In this document: piece after piece, positions 1-6,173 of the stretch | Layout: every line of letters starts with the position of its first letter | Numbering within the stretch: position 1 is the stretch's first letter | Assembly: GCA_029859555.1 (NCBI GenBank) | Contig: JAOUCV010000119.1 | Coordinates: 1-6,811 of the forward strand | DNA from: Gammaproteobacteria bacterium | Lineage (GTDB): Bacteria > Pseudomonadota > Gammaproteobacteria > UBA9214 | Reading direction: 5' to 3' | DNA: 6,811 bases | Position numbers and translations under genes: made by a program | Notes under the pieces: model-generated | Databases searched by the model: none | The model's input: the letters and a program-made list of their open reading frames with translations, nothing else | What the model was told of the DNA's origin: nothing

Positions 1-1227
1 TCAATTAGATGTAGAAGCTTCCTCGGTTGCCGCCGCAAGTGCCGGCAGATCACCACTCAAGCCCGTCGCATGACGCATAAACAGTTGCCTGACGGTTCCG
101 GAACGGTTCGCCAGCGACAGACCAAGGTTGCGCAGTCGCCCAAGCGGCGGCTGCGTGTTGCTGAAGGTCCTGTTGATGACGTCCATGGCCGACATCATCA
201 ACAGGTTCTCGCCGCGACGCCAGCGCTCGTAACGGCGCAGCACCCGCAACGCCCCGGGATCCCGGTCGTTCTGCAGAGCCGCAGTTATTACTTCGGACAG
301 GGCAGCCGCATCCAGCAAACCAAGATTGACGCCCTGCCCCGCCAGCGGATGTATGGCATGGGCCGCATCACCAATCAGTGCAACACGGTTTTCAACATAG
401 TGTTCAGCATGCATACGTCGCAACGGCCAGCTCTCGCGCTCACCTGAATCAACAATCTCACCAAGCCGGCAGGCAAACGCCTCCGACAGTTCGGCATGAA
501 AAGCTTCCTTGTCAAGCTGCATAATTCGCTCGGCTTCCGCCGTTGGCAACGTCCAGACAATGGAACTCCAGCCGTCTTGCATGGGCAGAAACGCCAGCGG
601 TCCACCCGGCAGGAAACGTTGCCAGGCAGTATCCCGATGCGGTTCCGAGGTTTTCACCAGGCCGACAACACTTGTCTGATGATAATCATGAGTGCGTGTT
701 TTGATCGCCAGCGCTTCTCGCACCGGCGAGCGTACGCCGTCCGCTGCAATCAACACTGACGCCGCCAGGCACTGGCCATCTTCCAGCGTCACACTAACGC
801 GCTGATCATCGACATCAACAGCACTGAAACGCGCCGGACAAAAGCGGCTGATGCGGGCATCGGAAGCCAGTTGTTCCGACAGGGCCGTTTCTATAATACG
901 CGGCTCAATCATGTGTCCGAGATAAGGCTCACCAAGCTCTGCCGCATCAAAATGCGTCACACCTTCACCTGCGGCATCCCAGACTTCCATGTCGGTAAAG
1001 GCAAACAGATCCTTGTCGGCAATTTGCTGCCACACACCAAGCGAGCGGAAAATCCGTTCCGAGGCACGCGTGATGGCGAACACACGCGGATCGGGTTTCT
1101 GCCGGTCAGCCGCTGGCGGCGGGCGGGCCTCGACAATGGCAACACGCATACCGGCCTGGCCAAGGGCGCAGGCGGCGGTTGCACCGACGATACCTCCACC
1201 GATAATAATGGCGTCAAACTGGTTCAT
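1..1227 (-). CDS. ubiI: FAD-dependent ubiquinone-biosynthesis hydroxylase, UbiI/VisC type
   Basis: Complete 408-aa flavoprotein monooxygenase of the UbiH/UbiF/VisC family; in this family UbiI hydroxylates C5 of the polyprenylphenol ring, using FAD, NAD(P)H and O2, on the cytoplasmic side of the Ubi complex. Visible: N-terminal Rossmann dinucleotide motif GGGIVG (residues 10-15) ending in an acidic E33; the mid-protein DG motif at A162-D163-G164; and the C-terminal FAD ribityl motif GDAAHAIHPLAGQGVNLG (286-303). The reading IHPLAGQGVNLGLLDAAAL and the C-terminal ATGLSGDLPAL resemble VisC/UbiI more than UbiF. Length is normal for the family. The ATG at 1227 places the GGG motif at the usual distance from the N-terminus, but the ribosome site is weak (AAGTGA just upstream; a better AGGAAG lies about 20 nt away). 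It follows ubiH on the same strand after a 254-nt spacer holding palindromic repeats, so co-transcription is likely but may be attenuated. UbiF cannot be fully excluded. Confidence 0.9.
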   Translation of the reverse strand: MNQFDAIIIGGGIVGATAACALGQAGMRVAIVEARPPPAADRQKPDPRVFAITRASERIFRSLGVWQQIADKDLFAFTDMEVWDAAGEGVTHFDAAELGEPYLGHMIEPRIIETALSEQLASDARISRFCPARFSAVDVDDQRVSVTLEDGQCLAASVLIAADGVRSPVREALAIKTRTHDYHQTSVVGLVKTSEPHRDTAWQRFLPGGPLAFLPMQDGWSSIVWTLPTAEAERIMQLDKEAFHAELSEAFACRLGEIVDSGERESWPLRRMHAEHYVENRVALIGDAAHAIHPLAGQGVNLGLLDAAALSEVITAALQNDRDPGALRVLRRYERWRRGENLLMMSAMDVINRTFSNTQPPLGRLRNLGLSLANRSGTVRQLFMRHATGLSGDLPALAAATEEASTSN

Positions 1228-1297
1228 TTCACTTTATGTTATGTAGCTTCCTGATTAACCATTAACCATTGACCAGAGACCCTTCCCTAATCATACC

Positions 1298-1330
1298 CCC
1301 TCTCCCTGGCCCTCTCCCGGAGGGAGAGGG
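1298..1330 (-). repeat. GC-rich dispersed palindromic repeat, copy 1
   Basis: A 33-nt element made of CCCTCTCCC blocks. The block at 1310-1318 can fold onto GGGAGAGGG at 1322-1330 (9 bp, 3-nt GGA loop). Alternatively 1297-1307 can pair with 1321-1331 (11 bp). Read on the minus strand it matches the copy at 1397-1429 at 31 of 33 positions. Short palindromes of this composition are widespread in intergenic DNA of many Gammaproteobacteria (REP-like elements); assignment to that class is by appearance only. Confidence 0.8.
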
Positions 1331-1396
1331 GATGTACTTATTGAGTACCGGATTGATTCCCTTGCACCGGCACATGCTCGTTACGATGAACCTTCT

Positions 1397-1429
1397 CCCT
1401 CTCCCTCCGGGAGAGGGCTGGGGAGAGGG
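1397..1429 (+). repeat. GC-rich dispersed palindromic repeat, copy 2 (inverted)
   Basis: Second copy of the 33-nt repeat, inverted relative to copy 1 and 66 nt from it. CCCTCTCCC at 1397-1405 pairs with GGGAGAGGG at 1409-1417 around a TCC loop. The two copies can also pair with each other over the full 33 nt (2 mismatches) to make one large hairpin. It lies about 50 nt beyond the ubiH stop codon, in the transcribed spacer before ubiI, where it could stabilise the upstream mRNA or reduce read-through. No T-run follows on either strand, so it is not a canonical intrinsic terminator. Confidence 0.8.
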
Positions 1430-1481
1430 AACTTCAATTAAGCGCCTTTATTACGACTCAAATTTTTCAGTCCCATCCATT

Positions 1482-2699
1482 TCACAACGGCACGCCGCGC
1501 GCCAGTTTCGGCGTCCGTTCGGCGCGTCCCATGGTCATACGCGTCAGCCAGCGCTTGGCTGGCGGCAACAAATCAAATGCGAGCATCCCGGCACTGCGCG
1601 CCAGCCCCAGTGCCGGCACTGGCAGGGTAAACAAACGTGCCAGGCCGTCTGTAAACACCATGACATTCTGATGATCACGATGGCGCCATTCGCCATAGCG
1701 GTTCAGCACCGCCAGAGAACCCGGGTCTTCACCTGCCCGCAGCGCATCCACCAGCACTTCCGCCAGCACGGCCACGTCGCGCGCACCCAGGTTAAATCCC
1801 TGGCCAGCAACCGGGTGCAGCGTGTGCACGGCATTACCTATCAGTGCCAGTCGTTCACGCACTGACTCCTTCGCCTGCACCAGCCGCAATGGCCACGCCT
1901 GGCGCCTGCCGGTTTTTTGCAGCCGCCCGAGGCGATAGCCAAAACGTGCCTGCAATTGCGCAAGAAAAGCTGCATCATCCAGCGCCATAATGGCCCCCGC
2001 CTCATCCGTTGCTACCGTCCATACTACCGCACAGCGATTGTCAGACATCGGCAACAGCGCCATTGGACCGCTGTCAGTGAAACGTTCATAGGCAATGTTG
2101 TTGTGCGGCAGCTGTGGAGAAATATTGGTAACGATAGCCGTTTGCCCGTAATCACGTTCAACGTGACCGATACCAAATTGCTCACGCAACAGTGAATCGG
2201 CACCGTCGGCTGCCACAACCAGGCGGGTCTTCAATGTCTCGGCCGTGCCGCCACAGTCCAGCTGCAGCTGCACGCCATCGTCTGCCTGCTGCACTGATGT
2301 CACGGTGGCCGGACACCAACTATCCACAGCGGCTGTAGCGGCAACTGCCGCAGACAGCGCAGCGCCGATATCACGCGCCGGCACCACGTAACCAATTGCC
2401 GGCAAGCCCTCCTCGCGGCGGTCCATGCGCGCCATTCCAAAATGACCCCGATCCGATATATGAATTCTGTGTATCGGTGTCGCCGCTGGAGCAATCTGCT
2501 CCCACAAATGCAGGCCGGTGAAAATCTGCCTGGTACCGTAGGCAAGCGCAATGGCACGATCATCATAGCCGGCCCCGGTGCGCACTTCCGGCTGTACTGC
2601 TTCAACCATGGCAATGCGCAAATTACGGCCGGCCAGGGCACACACCAGGCTGGCACCTACCATGCCACCACCGACAATAATGACATCATACTGGTGCAT
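1482..2699 (-). CDS. ubiH: 2-octaprenyl-6-methoxyphenol hydroxylase, UbiH
   Basis: Complete 405-aa FAD monooxygenase. In the family UbiH adds the hydroxyl at C1 of the ubiquinone ring, in the soluble/peripheral Ubi complex. Visible: GGGMVG dinucleotide motif at residues 10-15 with the acidic E33 at the end of the second strand; YDDRAIAL at 45-52; AADG at 163-166; and GNAVHTLHPVAGQGFNLG at 288-305. In the last motif the usual GDAAH of this superfamily reads GNAVH; an N at that place followed by TLHP and GQGFNLG is a UbiH hallmark (E. coli UbiH has GNAAQTLHP), and it separates this gene from its paralogue downstream. Start: ATG at 2699, only 2 nt after the pepP stop, with a CAGG ribosome site inside the last codons of pepP, so translational coupling is likely. 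The paralogous ubiI follows on the same strand, suggesting an old tandem duplication kept for two ring positions. Confidence 0.94.
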   Translation of the reverse strand: MHQYDVIIVGGGMVGASLVCALAGRNLRIAMVEAVQPEVRTGAGYDDRAIALAYGTRQIFTGLHLWEQIAPAATPIHRIHISDRGHFGMARMDRREEGLPAIGYVVPARDIGAALSAAVAATAAVDSWCPATVTSVQQADDGVQLQLDCGGTAETLKTRLVVAADGADSLLREQFGIGHVERDYGQTAIVTNISPQLPHNNIAYERFTDSGPMALLPMSDNRCAVVWTVATDEAGAIMALDDAAFLAQLQARFGYRLGRLQKTGRRQAWPLRLVQAKESVRERLALIGNAVHTLHPVAGQGFNLGARDVAVLAEVLVDALRAGEDPGSLAVLNRYGEWRHRDHQNVMVFTDGLARLFTLPVPALGLARSAGMLAFDLLPPAKRWLTRMTMGRAERTPKLARGVPL

Positions 2700-2701
2700 A
2701 T

Positions 2702-4021
2702 CTAGCCTGCGGCACCCGTTGCCATCAATGCCTCGATATCGGCAACAGTTCTGGGCACCGCCTCACTCAGCACATCCGGCCCATCCTTCGTCACCAGCAC
2801 ATCGTCTTCTATGCGGATACCAATATTCCACCATTTCCTGGCGACCCCGCGGCTGCCCGCCGGGATATAGATACCCGGCTCAACGGTCAGCACCATGCCC
2901 GGCTCCAGCTCGCGCCAGGCACCACCGACCTTGTAGTCACCGACATCATGCACATCCATACCCAGCCAGTGGCCGGTGCGGTGCATATAAAATCGCCGGT
3001 AGGCTTCCTTTTTGATAAGGTCCGCCGGCTTGCCCTTGAGAATACCGAGCTTGATCAAGCCGCGCGTCAGCACCCTGACTGCCGCGGTGTGCGGGGCATT
3101 CCAGTGATTACCCGGACGTACCTTTTTAATAGCTGCCGTCTGCGCAGCCAGCACCACCTCGTAGAGCGCCTTCTGCGCCGCGCTGAAACAGCCATTAACG
3201 GGAAAAGTGCGTGTCACATCGGAAGCATAGCAGTCATATTCGGAGCCGGCGTCGATCAACAGCAGATCACCATCATTCAGCTCAGCACTGTTTTCCGTGT
3301 AATGCAGCACACAGCCATTGGTGCCACCACCGACGATACTGGGATAAGCCGGCTCCATGTCAGCACTATGAAATTCATGTAGCAGCTCCGCCTCGATCTG
3401 GTACTCATGCAGGCCCGGTCGGCAGGTCTGCATGGCACGCCGGTGTGCGCGGCAGGCAACCCTGGCGGCCGCACGCATCACCCGAATCTCGGAACGGCTC
3501 TTGTACAGGCGCATGTCGTGCAGCAGGTGTTCCAGTGACACGAATTTGTCCGGCGTGCGCATACCGGTACGGGCACCCTCGCGCAAGCGGTTAACCCATT
3601 CCATCACCCTGCGGTCAAATGCCGGCCGGGAACCCATGGTATAGAACACCCGTTCACAGCTTTCCATAAGGCCAGGGAGAATCTCGTCGACATCGCCAAT
3701 CGGGAAGGCGTCGTCGGCATTGAATTCCTCGATAGCCCCTCCCGTACCGACACGACGTCCGGTCCAGGTTTCCATGTCCGGGTCACGTTCGTTACAAAAC
3801 AGCAGGTATTCGCCATGCGGGCGTTTCGGTATCAATACGGCGATGGCATCCGGCTCATGCAGGCCGGTCAGATAATAGAAATCACTGTCCGGCCGAAATG
3901 GATACTCTACGTCGCGATTGCGTATCTGTTGCGTCGCAGTCGGGATAATGGCAATAGAATCCTTGCCCATCATGCGCATCAGCTGTTTCCTGCGCCGACT
4001 GAACTCCTGCTGACTAATCAT
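2702..4021 (-). CDS. pepP: Xaa-Pro aminopeptidase (aminopeptidase P II)
   Basis: Complete 439-aa cytoplasmic metallopeptidase (family M24B) that removes an N-terminal residue preceding proline. The first ~170 residues form the aminopeptidase P N-terminal domain (RRRKQLMRMM start; DSDFYYLTGLHEPDA at 45-59). The rest is the pita-bread catalytic domain. All five dinuclear metal ligands are present: D257 (LLLIDAG), D268 (DVTRTF), H351 (HRTGHWLG), E381 (LTVEPGIYI) and E405 (IGIRIEDD). The conserved active-site histidines H240, H347 and H358 are also there, so the enzyme should be active. Length matches E. coli PepP (about 440 aa). The ATG at 4021 has a GGGAG ribosome site 5 nt upstream (4027-4031 on the plus strand). 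It lies between ygfB (48-nt gap) and ubiH (2-nt gap), which fits a single operon. Placement before ubiH is a conserved order with no known biochemical link to ubiquinone. Confidence 0.97.
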   Translation of the reverse strand: MISQQEFSRRRKQLMRMMGKDSIAIIPTATQQIRNRDVEYPFRPDSDFYYLTGLHEPDAIAVLIPKRPHGEYLLFCNERDPDMETWTGRRVGTGGAIEEFNADDAFPIGDVDEILPGLMESCERVFYTMGSRPAFDRRVMEWVNRLREGARTGMRTPDKFVSLEHLLHDMRLYKSRSEIRVMRAAARVACRAHRRAMQTCRPGLHEYQIEAELLHEFHSADMEPAYPSIVGGGTNGCVLHYTENSAELNDGDLLLIDAGSEYDCYASDVTRTFPVNGCFSAAQKALYEVVLAAQTAAIKKVRPGNHWNAPHTAAVRVLTRGLIKLGILKGKPADLIKKEAYRRFYMHRTGHWLGMDVHDVGDYKVGGAWRELEPGMVLTVEPGIYIPAGSRGVARKWWNIGIRIEDDVLVTKDGPDVLSEAVPRTVADIEALMATGAAG

Positions 4022-4069
4022 ATAGACTCCCGGTAACCATCAAGGTACGCCCTGCACGCAACGCACAAT

Positions 4070-4630
4070 CTATTGTAGACGCGTTGCCGGCAACGGCTGC
4101 AGTTCCTCGTACAATAACAAGCCACTCATACGCACGTATTCCACGATTTCCATATAGGCCGTCTCGTCAGCCTCCTCGGTCTTGTCGTATGCAAAGCGTG
4201 CTTTTGATATCTCGTAGAGGTCCTTCATGACTTCATCAACGTTTCCCGGCACCTCAATATCCTCGCGAAATCCCCCGAGTGCCAGGCCATAAAGAAAACC
4301 GGCACACCATTGACTCAGTGCCTCGGTACGCAACGACAGGGAGATATCATCAGGCGGCAGGAACAGCACAAACCCGAAAGCGTCATCATTAAACTGTCGC
4401 AATAATTCAGACTGCAGGTCAACCAGCATGTCGCCACAATCATTGGCAGCCGCACTAAGCGTATTTTCCTCACCCAGCAAATACTCCAGCCACAGCTGCG
4501 GAGACGTTTTTCCGGCTGCACAAATCGTTCCGCTCAACATGCCATGCGCTTCACTGGCACTGCTGTCCGCACCAGCCGAGCGCATCAACGCTGCCAGCTC
4601 ATCATAGTTACACTGTGTTGTATCCGGCAA
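4070..4630 (-). CDS. ygfB: UPF0149 family protein YgfB, TTG start
   Basis: 186-aa acidic, mainly helical protein of the YgfB/YecA-like UPF0149 family. Its molecular role is not settled in most bacteria; in Pseudomonas aeruginosa YgfB has been linked to control of the ampDh3 amidase and beta-lactam resistance. Family landmarks: EAHGMLSGTICAAG (27-40), LPPDD (91-95), QWCAGFLYGLALGG (107-120) and a C-terminal EYVRMSGLLLYEEL (164-177). No SEC-C zinc motif is present, so it is the short YgfB form and not YecA. The start is a TTG at 4628-4630, backed by a strong GGGAGG ribosome site at 4638-4643 with 7 nt between; no in-frame ATG lies close upstream, and a later one would remove conserved sequence. 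It is first in the leftward operon and divergent from the zapA cluster, the conserved arrangement in this order of bacteria. Confidence 0.92.
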   Translation of the reverse strand: MPDTTQCNYDELAALMRSAGADSSASEAHGMLSGTICAAGKTSPQLWLEYLLGEENTLSAAANDCGDMLVDLQSELLRQFNDDAFGFVLFLPPDDISLSLRTEALSQWCAGFLYGLALGGFREDIEVPGNVDEVMKDLYEISKARFAYDKTEEADETAYMEIVEYVRMSGLLLYEELQPLPATRLQ

Positions 4631-4669
4631 AACAATGCCTCCCGGTTAATATCTTTAAAAGCTGCATTA

Positions 4670-4691
4670 CCAGTACCTTGCAGTACCCTTG
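4670..4691. repeat. Imperfect tandem repeat in the divergent control region
   Basis: CAGTACCTTGC is followed directly by CAGTACCCTTGC: two copies that overlap by their shared C and differ by one inserted C. They cover the predicted transcription start and early leader of ygfB (extended -10 at 4697-4705). Position suggests a possible operator or leader element, but no known regulator site is recognised and chance duplication is possible. Confidence 0.4.
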
Positions 4692-4696
4692 CGGTG

Positions 4697-4705
4697 ATTA
4701 TCGCA
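4697..4705 (-). promoter_or_regulatory. Candidate extended -10 promoter for ygfB-pepP-ubiH(-ubiI)
   Basis: On the minus strand the sequence reads TGCGATAAT: a GATAAT hexamer (5 of 6 to the sigma70 consensus) with the TG of an extended -10 one base upstream. No good -35 lies at the proper distance, which an extended -10 can tolerate. Transcription would start near 4690, leaving a leader of about 60 nt before the TTG start of ygfB. This is the best leftward candidate seen in the divergent gap. Confidence 0.4.
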
Positions 4706-4759
4706 CACTAAACGGCTTACTTCGTGCAGGAGAACACAGCGCGCTGGCAGAAGCCGGCA

Positions 4760-4788
4760 TTGACCGGATCGCACAAGCACACTATATT
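4760..4788 (+). promoter_or_regulatory. Sigma70-type promoter for the coiled-coil gene-zapA(-ssrS-ygfA) cluster
   Basis: TTGACC (4760-4765, 5 of 6) and TATATT (4783-4788, 5 of 6) are separated by exactly 17 bp, the optimal spacer. With the usual 6-7 nt from the -10 hexamer to the start, transcription would begin at 4795, the A of the ATG of the next gene. That gene has no Shine-Dalgarno sequence, so a leaderless transcript is predicted. Confidence 0.65.
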
Positions 4789-4794
4789 GGCGAC

Positions 4795-5028
4795 ATGACA
4801 AAAAAAACCACACCCATACTGACCGAACCCGAACTCACCCGGCTGGAACAACAGGTAGACACCATGCTGGAACTAATCGACCGGCTTACGAAGGAAAATC
4901 GCTCATTACGTTCCCAGCAGGAATCCATGGCAACTGAACGAGCCGGCATGCTTGAAAAGCATGATCAGGTCCGCAACCGTGTCGACGCCATCGTGACTCG
5001 CCTCAAATCACTGGAGACAGGCGCATGA
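4795..5028 (+). CDS. Small coiled-coil protein, TIGR02449/ZapB-like
   Basis: 77-aa charged protein without signal peptide or membrane segment. After a short tail (MTKKTTPILTEP) residues 13-73 are rich in Glu, Gln, Arg and Lys with leucines, isoleucines and valines at heptad-like spacing (LEQQVDTMLELIDRLTKEN, then RNRVDAIVTRLKSLE), as in a continuous coiled coil. This matches my recollection of the small family TIGR02449 that lies upstream of zapA in pseudomonads and relatives; it resembles ZapB in size and form, but homology to ZapB is not shown here. The ATG at 4795 was chosen because it gives the family length. An in-frame extension back to 4615 would read through the promoter and overlap the start of ygfB. 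There is no ribosome site before it. Its last 4 nt overlap the zapA start (ATGA), so the two are probably translationally coupled, which suggests a cell-division role as partner of ZapA (inference). Confidence 0.8.
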   Translation: MTKKTTPILTEPELTRLEQQVDTMLELIDRLTKENRSLRSQQESMATERAGMLEKHDQVRNRVDAIVTRLKSLETGA

Positions 5029-5339
5029 ACAAGGCAGACAATGCTGTAAAGATCAAGATCCTTGACAAGGAATACCTGGTGTCCTGCCCGGATGATGAAA
5101 GAGAAGTACTCGAGGCCTCGGTAAAACATTTGAGCCAAAAAATGTCGGAGATACGCAGCGGCGGAAAAGTCGTCGGCATTGACAGAATTGCCGTGATGGC
5201 CGGTTTGAACCTGGCCCATGAATCAATCATGGCAGGCACCGCCGGAAACAACTCGAATGCAACCGGCATCCGCCTGCACGAACTGAATACCCGGATTGAT
5301 GACGCACTTGCCGATATCCGGAAATCAGAGCTGAACTAA
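5025..5339 (+). CDS. zapA: Cell division protein ZapA
   Basis: 104-aa cytoplasmic protein that binds FtsZ and bundles or cross-links its protofilaments at the Z ring. The N-terminal head has the family pattern VKIKILDKEYLVSCPDDEREVLEASVKHLSQKM (8-40). The signature IRSGGKVVGIDRIAVMAGLNLAHE (43-66) leads into a C-terminal helix (83-101) that would form the tetramer coiled coil. Length is typical (about 100-110 aa). The ATG at 5025 overlaps the stop of the coiled-coil gene by ATGA and has GGAG at 5013-5016, 8 nt upstream. The 6S RNA begins only 29 nt after its stop codon, the same zapA-ssrS order as in E. coli and Pseudomonas. Confidence 0.95.
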   Translation: MNKADNAVKIKILDKEYLVSCPDDEREVLEASVKHLSQKMSEIRSGGKVVGIDRIAVMAGLNLAHESIMAGTAGNNSNATGIRLHELNTRIDDALADIRKSELN

Positions 5340-5359
5340 AGCAACACCCGCTGGAACCG

Positions 5360-5366
5360 TTTAAAT
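5360..5366 (+). promoter_or_regulatory. Weak candidate -10 element for the 6S RNA gene
   Basis: TTTAAAT lies just upstream of the expected 5' end of 6S RNA (about 5369-5373). TTAAAT matches the sigma70 -10 consensus at 4 of 6 positions. No convincing -35 is found 16-18 bp upstream, and the distance to the start is slightly short. 6S may instead be processed from a longer zapA transcript, or this may be an activator-dependent or alternative-sigma promoter. Confidence 0.3.
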
Positions 5367-5368
5367 TT

Positions 5369-5554
5369 GGGCATCCCCTGCTGTATGCGACAGTGGCCGA
5401 GATCTCCTTGAGCCTAATCACCAACCCAGGGGACTTTATGTGATGCTGGTGTGCATGCCCGCCACGTGCGGGAAGCCTGAAGCATCACTGCTGTCCCCCT
5501 CTTGAACCTTTGGTTCAGGGGCAACAGTCACACCGCTACAAGTGGAGGATGCCC
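5369..5554 (+). ncRNA. ssrS: 6S RNA (ssrS), global RNA polymerase regulator
   Basis: About 186 nt, folding as a long, interrupted rod that mimics an open promoter and binds the sigma70 holoenzyme, chiefly in stationary phase. Stems seen directly: closing stem GGGCATCC/GGATGCCC (5369-5376 with 5547-5554, 8 perfect bp); TGTA-T-GCG with CGC-TACA (5382-5389 with 5534-5540, one bulge); apical stems GGGGAC/GTCCCC (5429-5434 with 5493-5498), GTGATGCT/AGCATCAC (5440-5447 with 5481-5488) and CCCGC/GCGGG (5458-5462 with 5468-5472). The 3' side of the central bubble has the hallmark hairpin CTTGAACC-TTT-GGTTCAGG (5501-5519), like E. coli CCTTGAACCAAGGGTTCAAGG. CTTGAGCC at 5408-5414 and GGGAAGCC at 5470-5477 also align with E. 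coli 6S. The exact ends are estimated from the stem. It sits between zapA and the cyclo-ligase gene, the conserved location; co-transcription with the latter and later processing is likely, as no terminator lies between them. Confidence 0.93.
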
Positions 5555-5591
5555 TCCTGATTTACACCCGTCTTTTTGACAAGCACTGACG

Positions 5592-6173
5592 ATGACCAGC
5601 CAAACACTGCGCCAGACAATTCGTCAGCAAAGAAAAACACTCCCTCACCAGGAAGCAGCGGCATGCGCCGAACAAATGGCGCAGCAGGTGCGCAAACACC
5701 CGTTGATATTACGCAGCCGGCGAATCGCAGCCTATCTCGCCAGTGATGGCGAAATAGATCCATTACCGTTACTCGAATACCTGTGGGCGTCCGGCAAACA
5801 GATTTATCTGCCGGTACTGGTGCCGTTCTCACGGCAAAAACTCTGGTTCGCCGGTTTTAATCGCAACGATATGCTTGAACGTAACCGCTTCGGTATCCCG
5901 GAACCGGTAAAGCGTGATCTGATAAAACCCTGTGCACTCGACCTGGTGTTAACGCCACTGGTTGCCTTTGACCCCGCTGGCCATCGTGTTGGTATGGGTG
6001 GCGGCTTCTACGACCGGACTTTCGCTTTTTTGCAGCGACGCCAGCACTGGCGCAAGCCGAGAATGTTCGGACTGGCCTACGAACTGCAAAAGCAAACATG
6101 TATTGAGCCAAACAACTGGGATGTACCACTGAATGCTATTGCAACAGAAACCCGGCTCTACACGGTACGCTAA
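5592..6173 (+). CDS. ygfA: 5-formyltetrahydrofolate cyclo-ligase
   Basis: 193-aa cytoplasmic enzyme (also called fau or MTHFS) that uses ATP to convert 5-formyl-THF (folinic acid) to 5,10-methenyl-THF, recycling a folate form that inhibits one-carbon enzymes. Motifs in order: basic N-terminal helix LRQTIRQQRKTL (6-17); RRIAAYLASDGEIDP (43-57), the ATP/substrate region; NRFGIPEP (98-105), the family N-R-F/Y-G-I-P-E-P; and the nucleotide-binding signature LVAFDPAGHRVGMGGGFYDR (123-142); then WDVPLNAIATETRLY (176-190). Length is normal. The ATG at 5592 gives the usual N-terminus, though the ribosome site is poor. It follows 6S RNA by 37 nt, as in E. coli, where ssrS and ygfA are co-transcribed; folate and persister phenotypes of ygfA there are known. 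No strong terminator follows. Confidence 0.95.
   Translation: MTSQTLRQTIRQQRKTLPHQEAAACAEQMAQQVRKHPLILRSRRIAAYLASDGEIDPLPLLEYLWASGKQIYLPVLVPFSRQKLWFAGFNRNDMLERNRFGIPEPVKRDLIKPCALDLVLTPLVAFDPAGHRVGMGGGFYDRTFAFLQRRQHWRKPRMFGLAYELQKQTCIEPNNWDVPLNAIATETRLYTVR

Noticed and set aside
1298..1429. CRISPR-like repeat spacing
   Set aside because: Only two copies, in inverted orientation and self-palindromic; not a CRISPR array.
1269..1865. 198-codon plus-strand frame across the repeat pair and the end of ubiH
   Set aside because: It runs through the palindromic repeats and antisense to ubiH; its residue pattern (PLPGPLPEGEG, LPPGEGWGEG) is the translation of the repeat, not a protein family.
4615..4794. 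N-terminal extension of the coiled-coil gene to an ATG at 4615
   Set aside because: It would overlap the ygfB start, span the best promoter, and add 60 residues with Cys and Pro unlike the coiled coil and the usual family length.
5536..5832. 98-codon minus-strand frame over the 3' end of 6S RNA and the start of ygfA
   Set aside because: Antisense shadow of a well-supported enzyme gene; no ribosome site and no recognisable motif.
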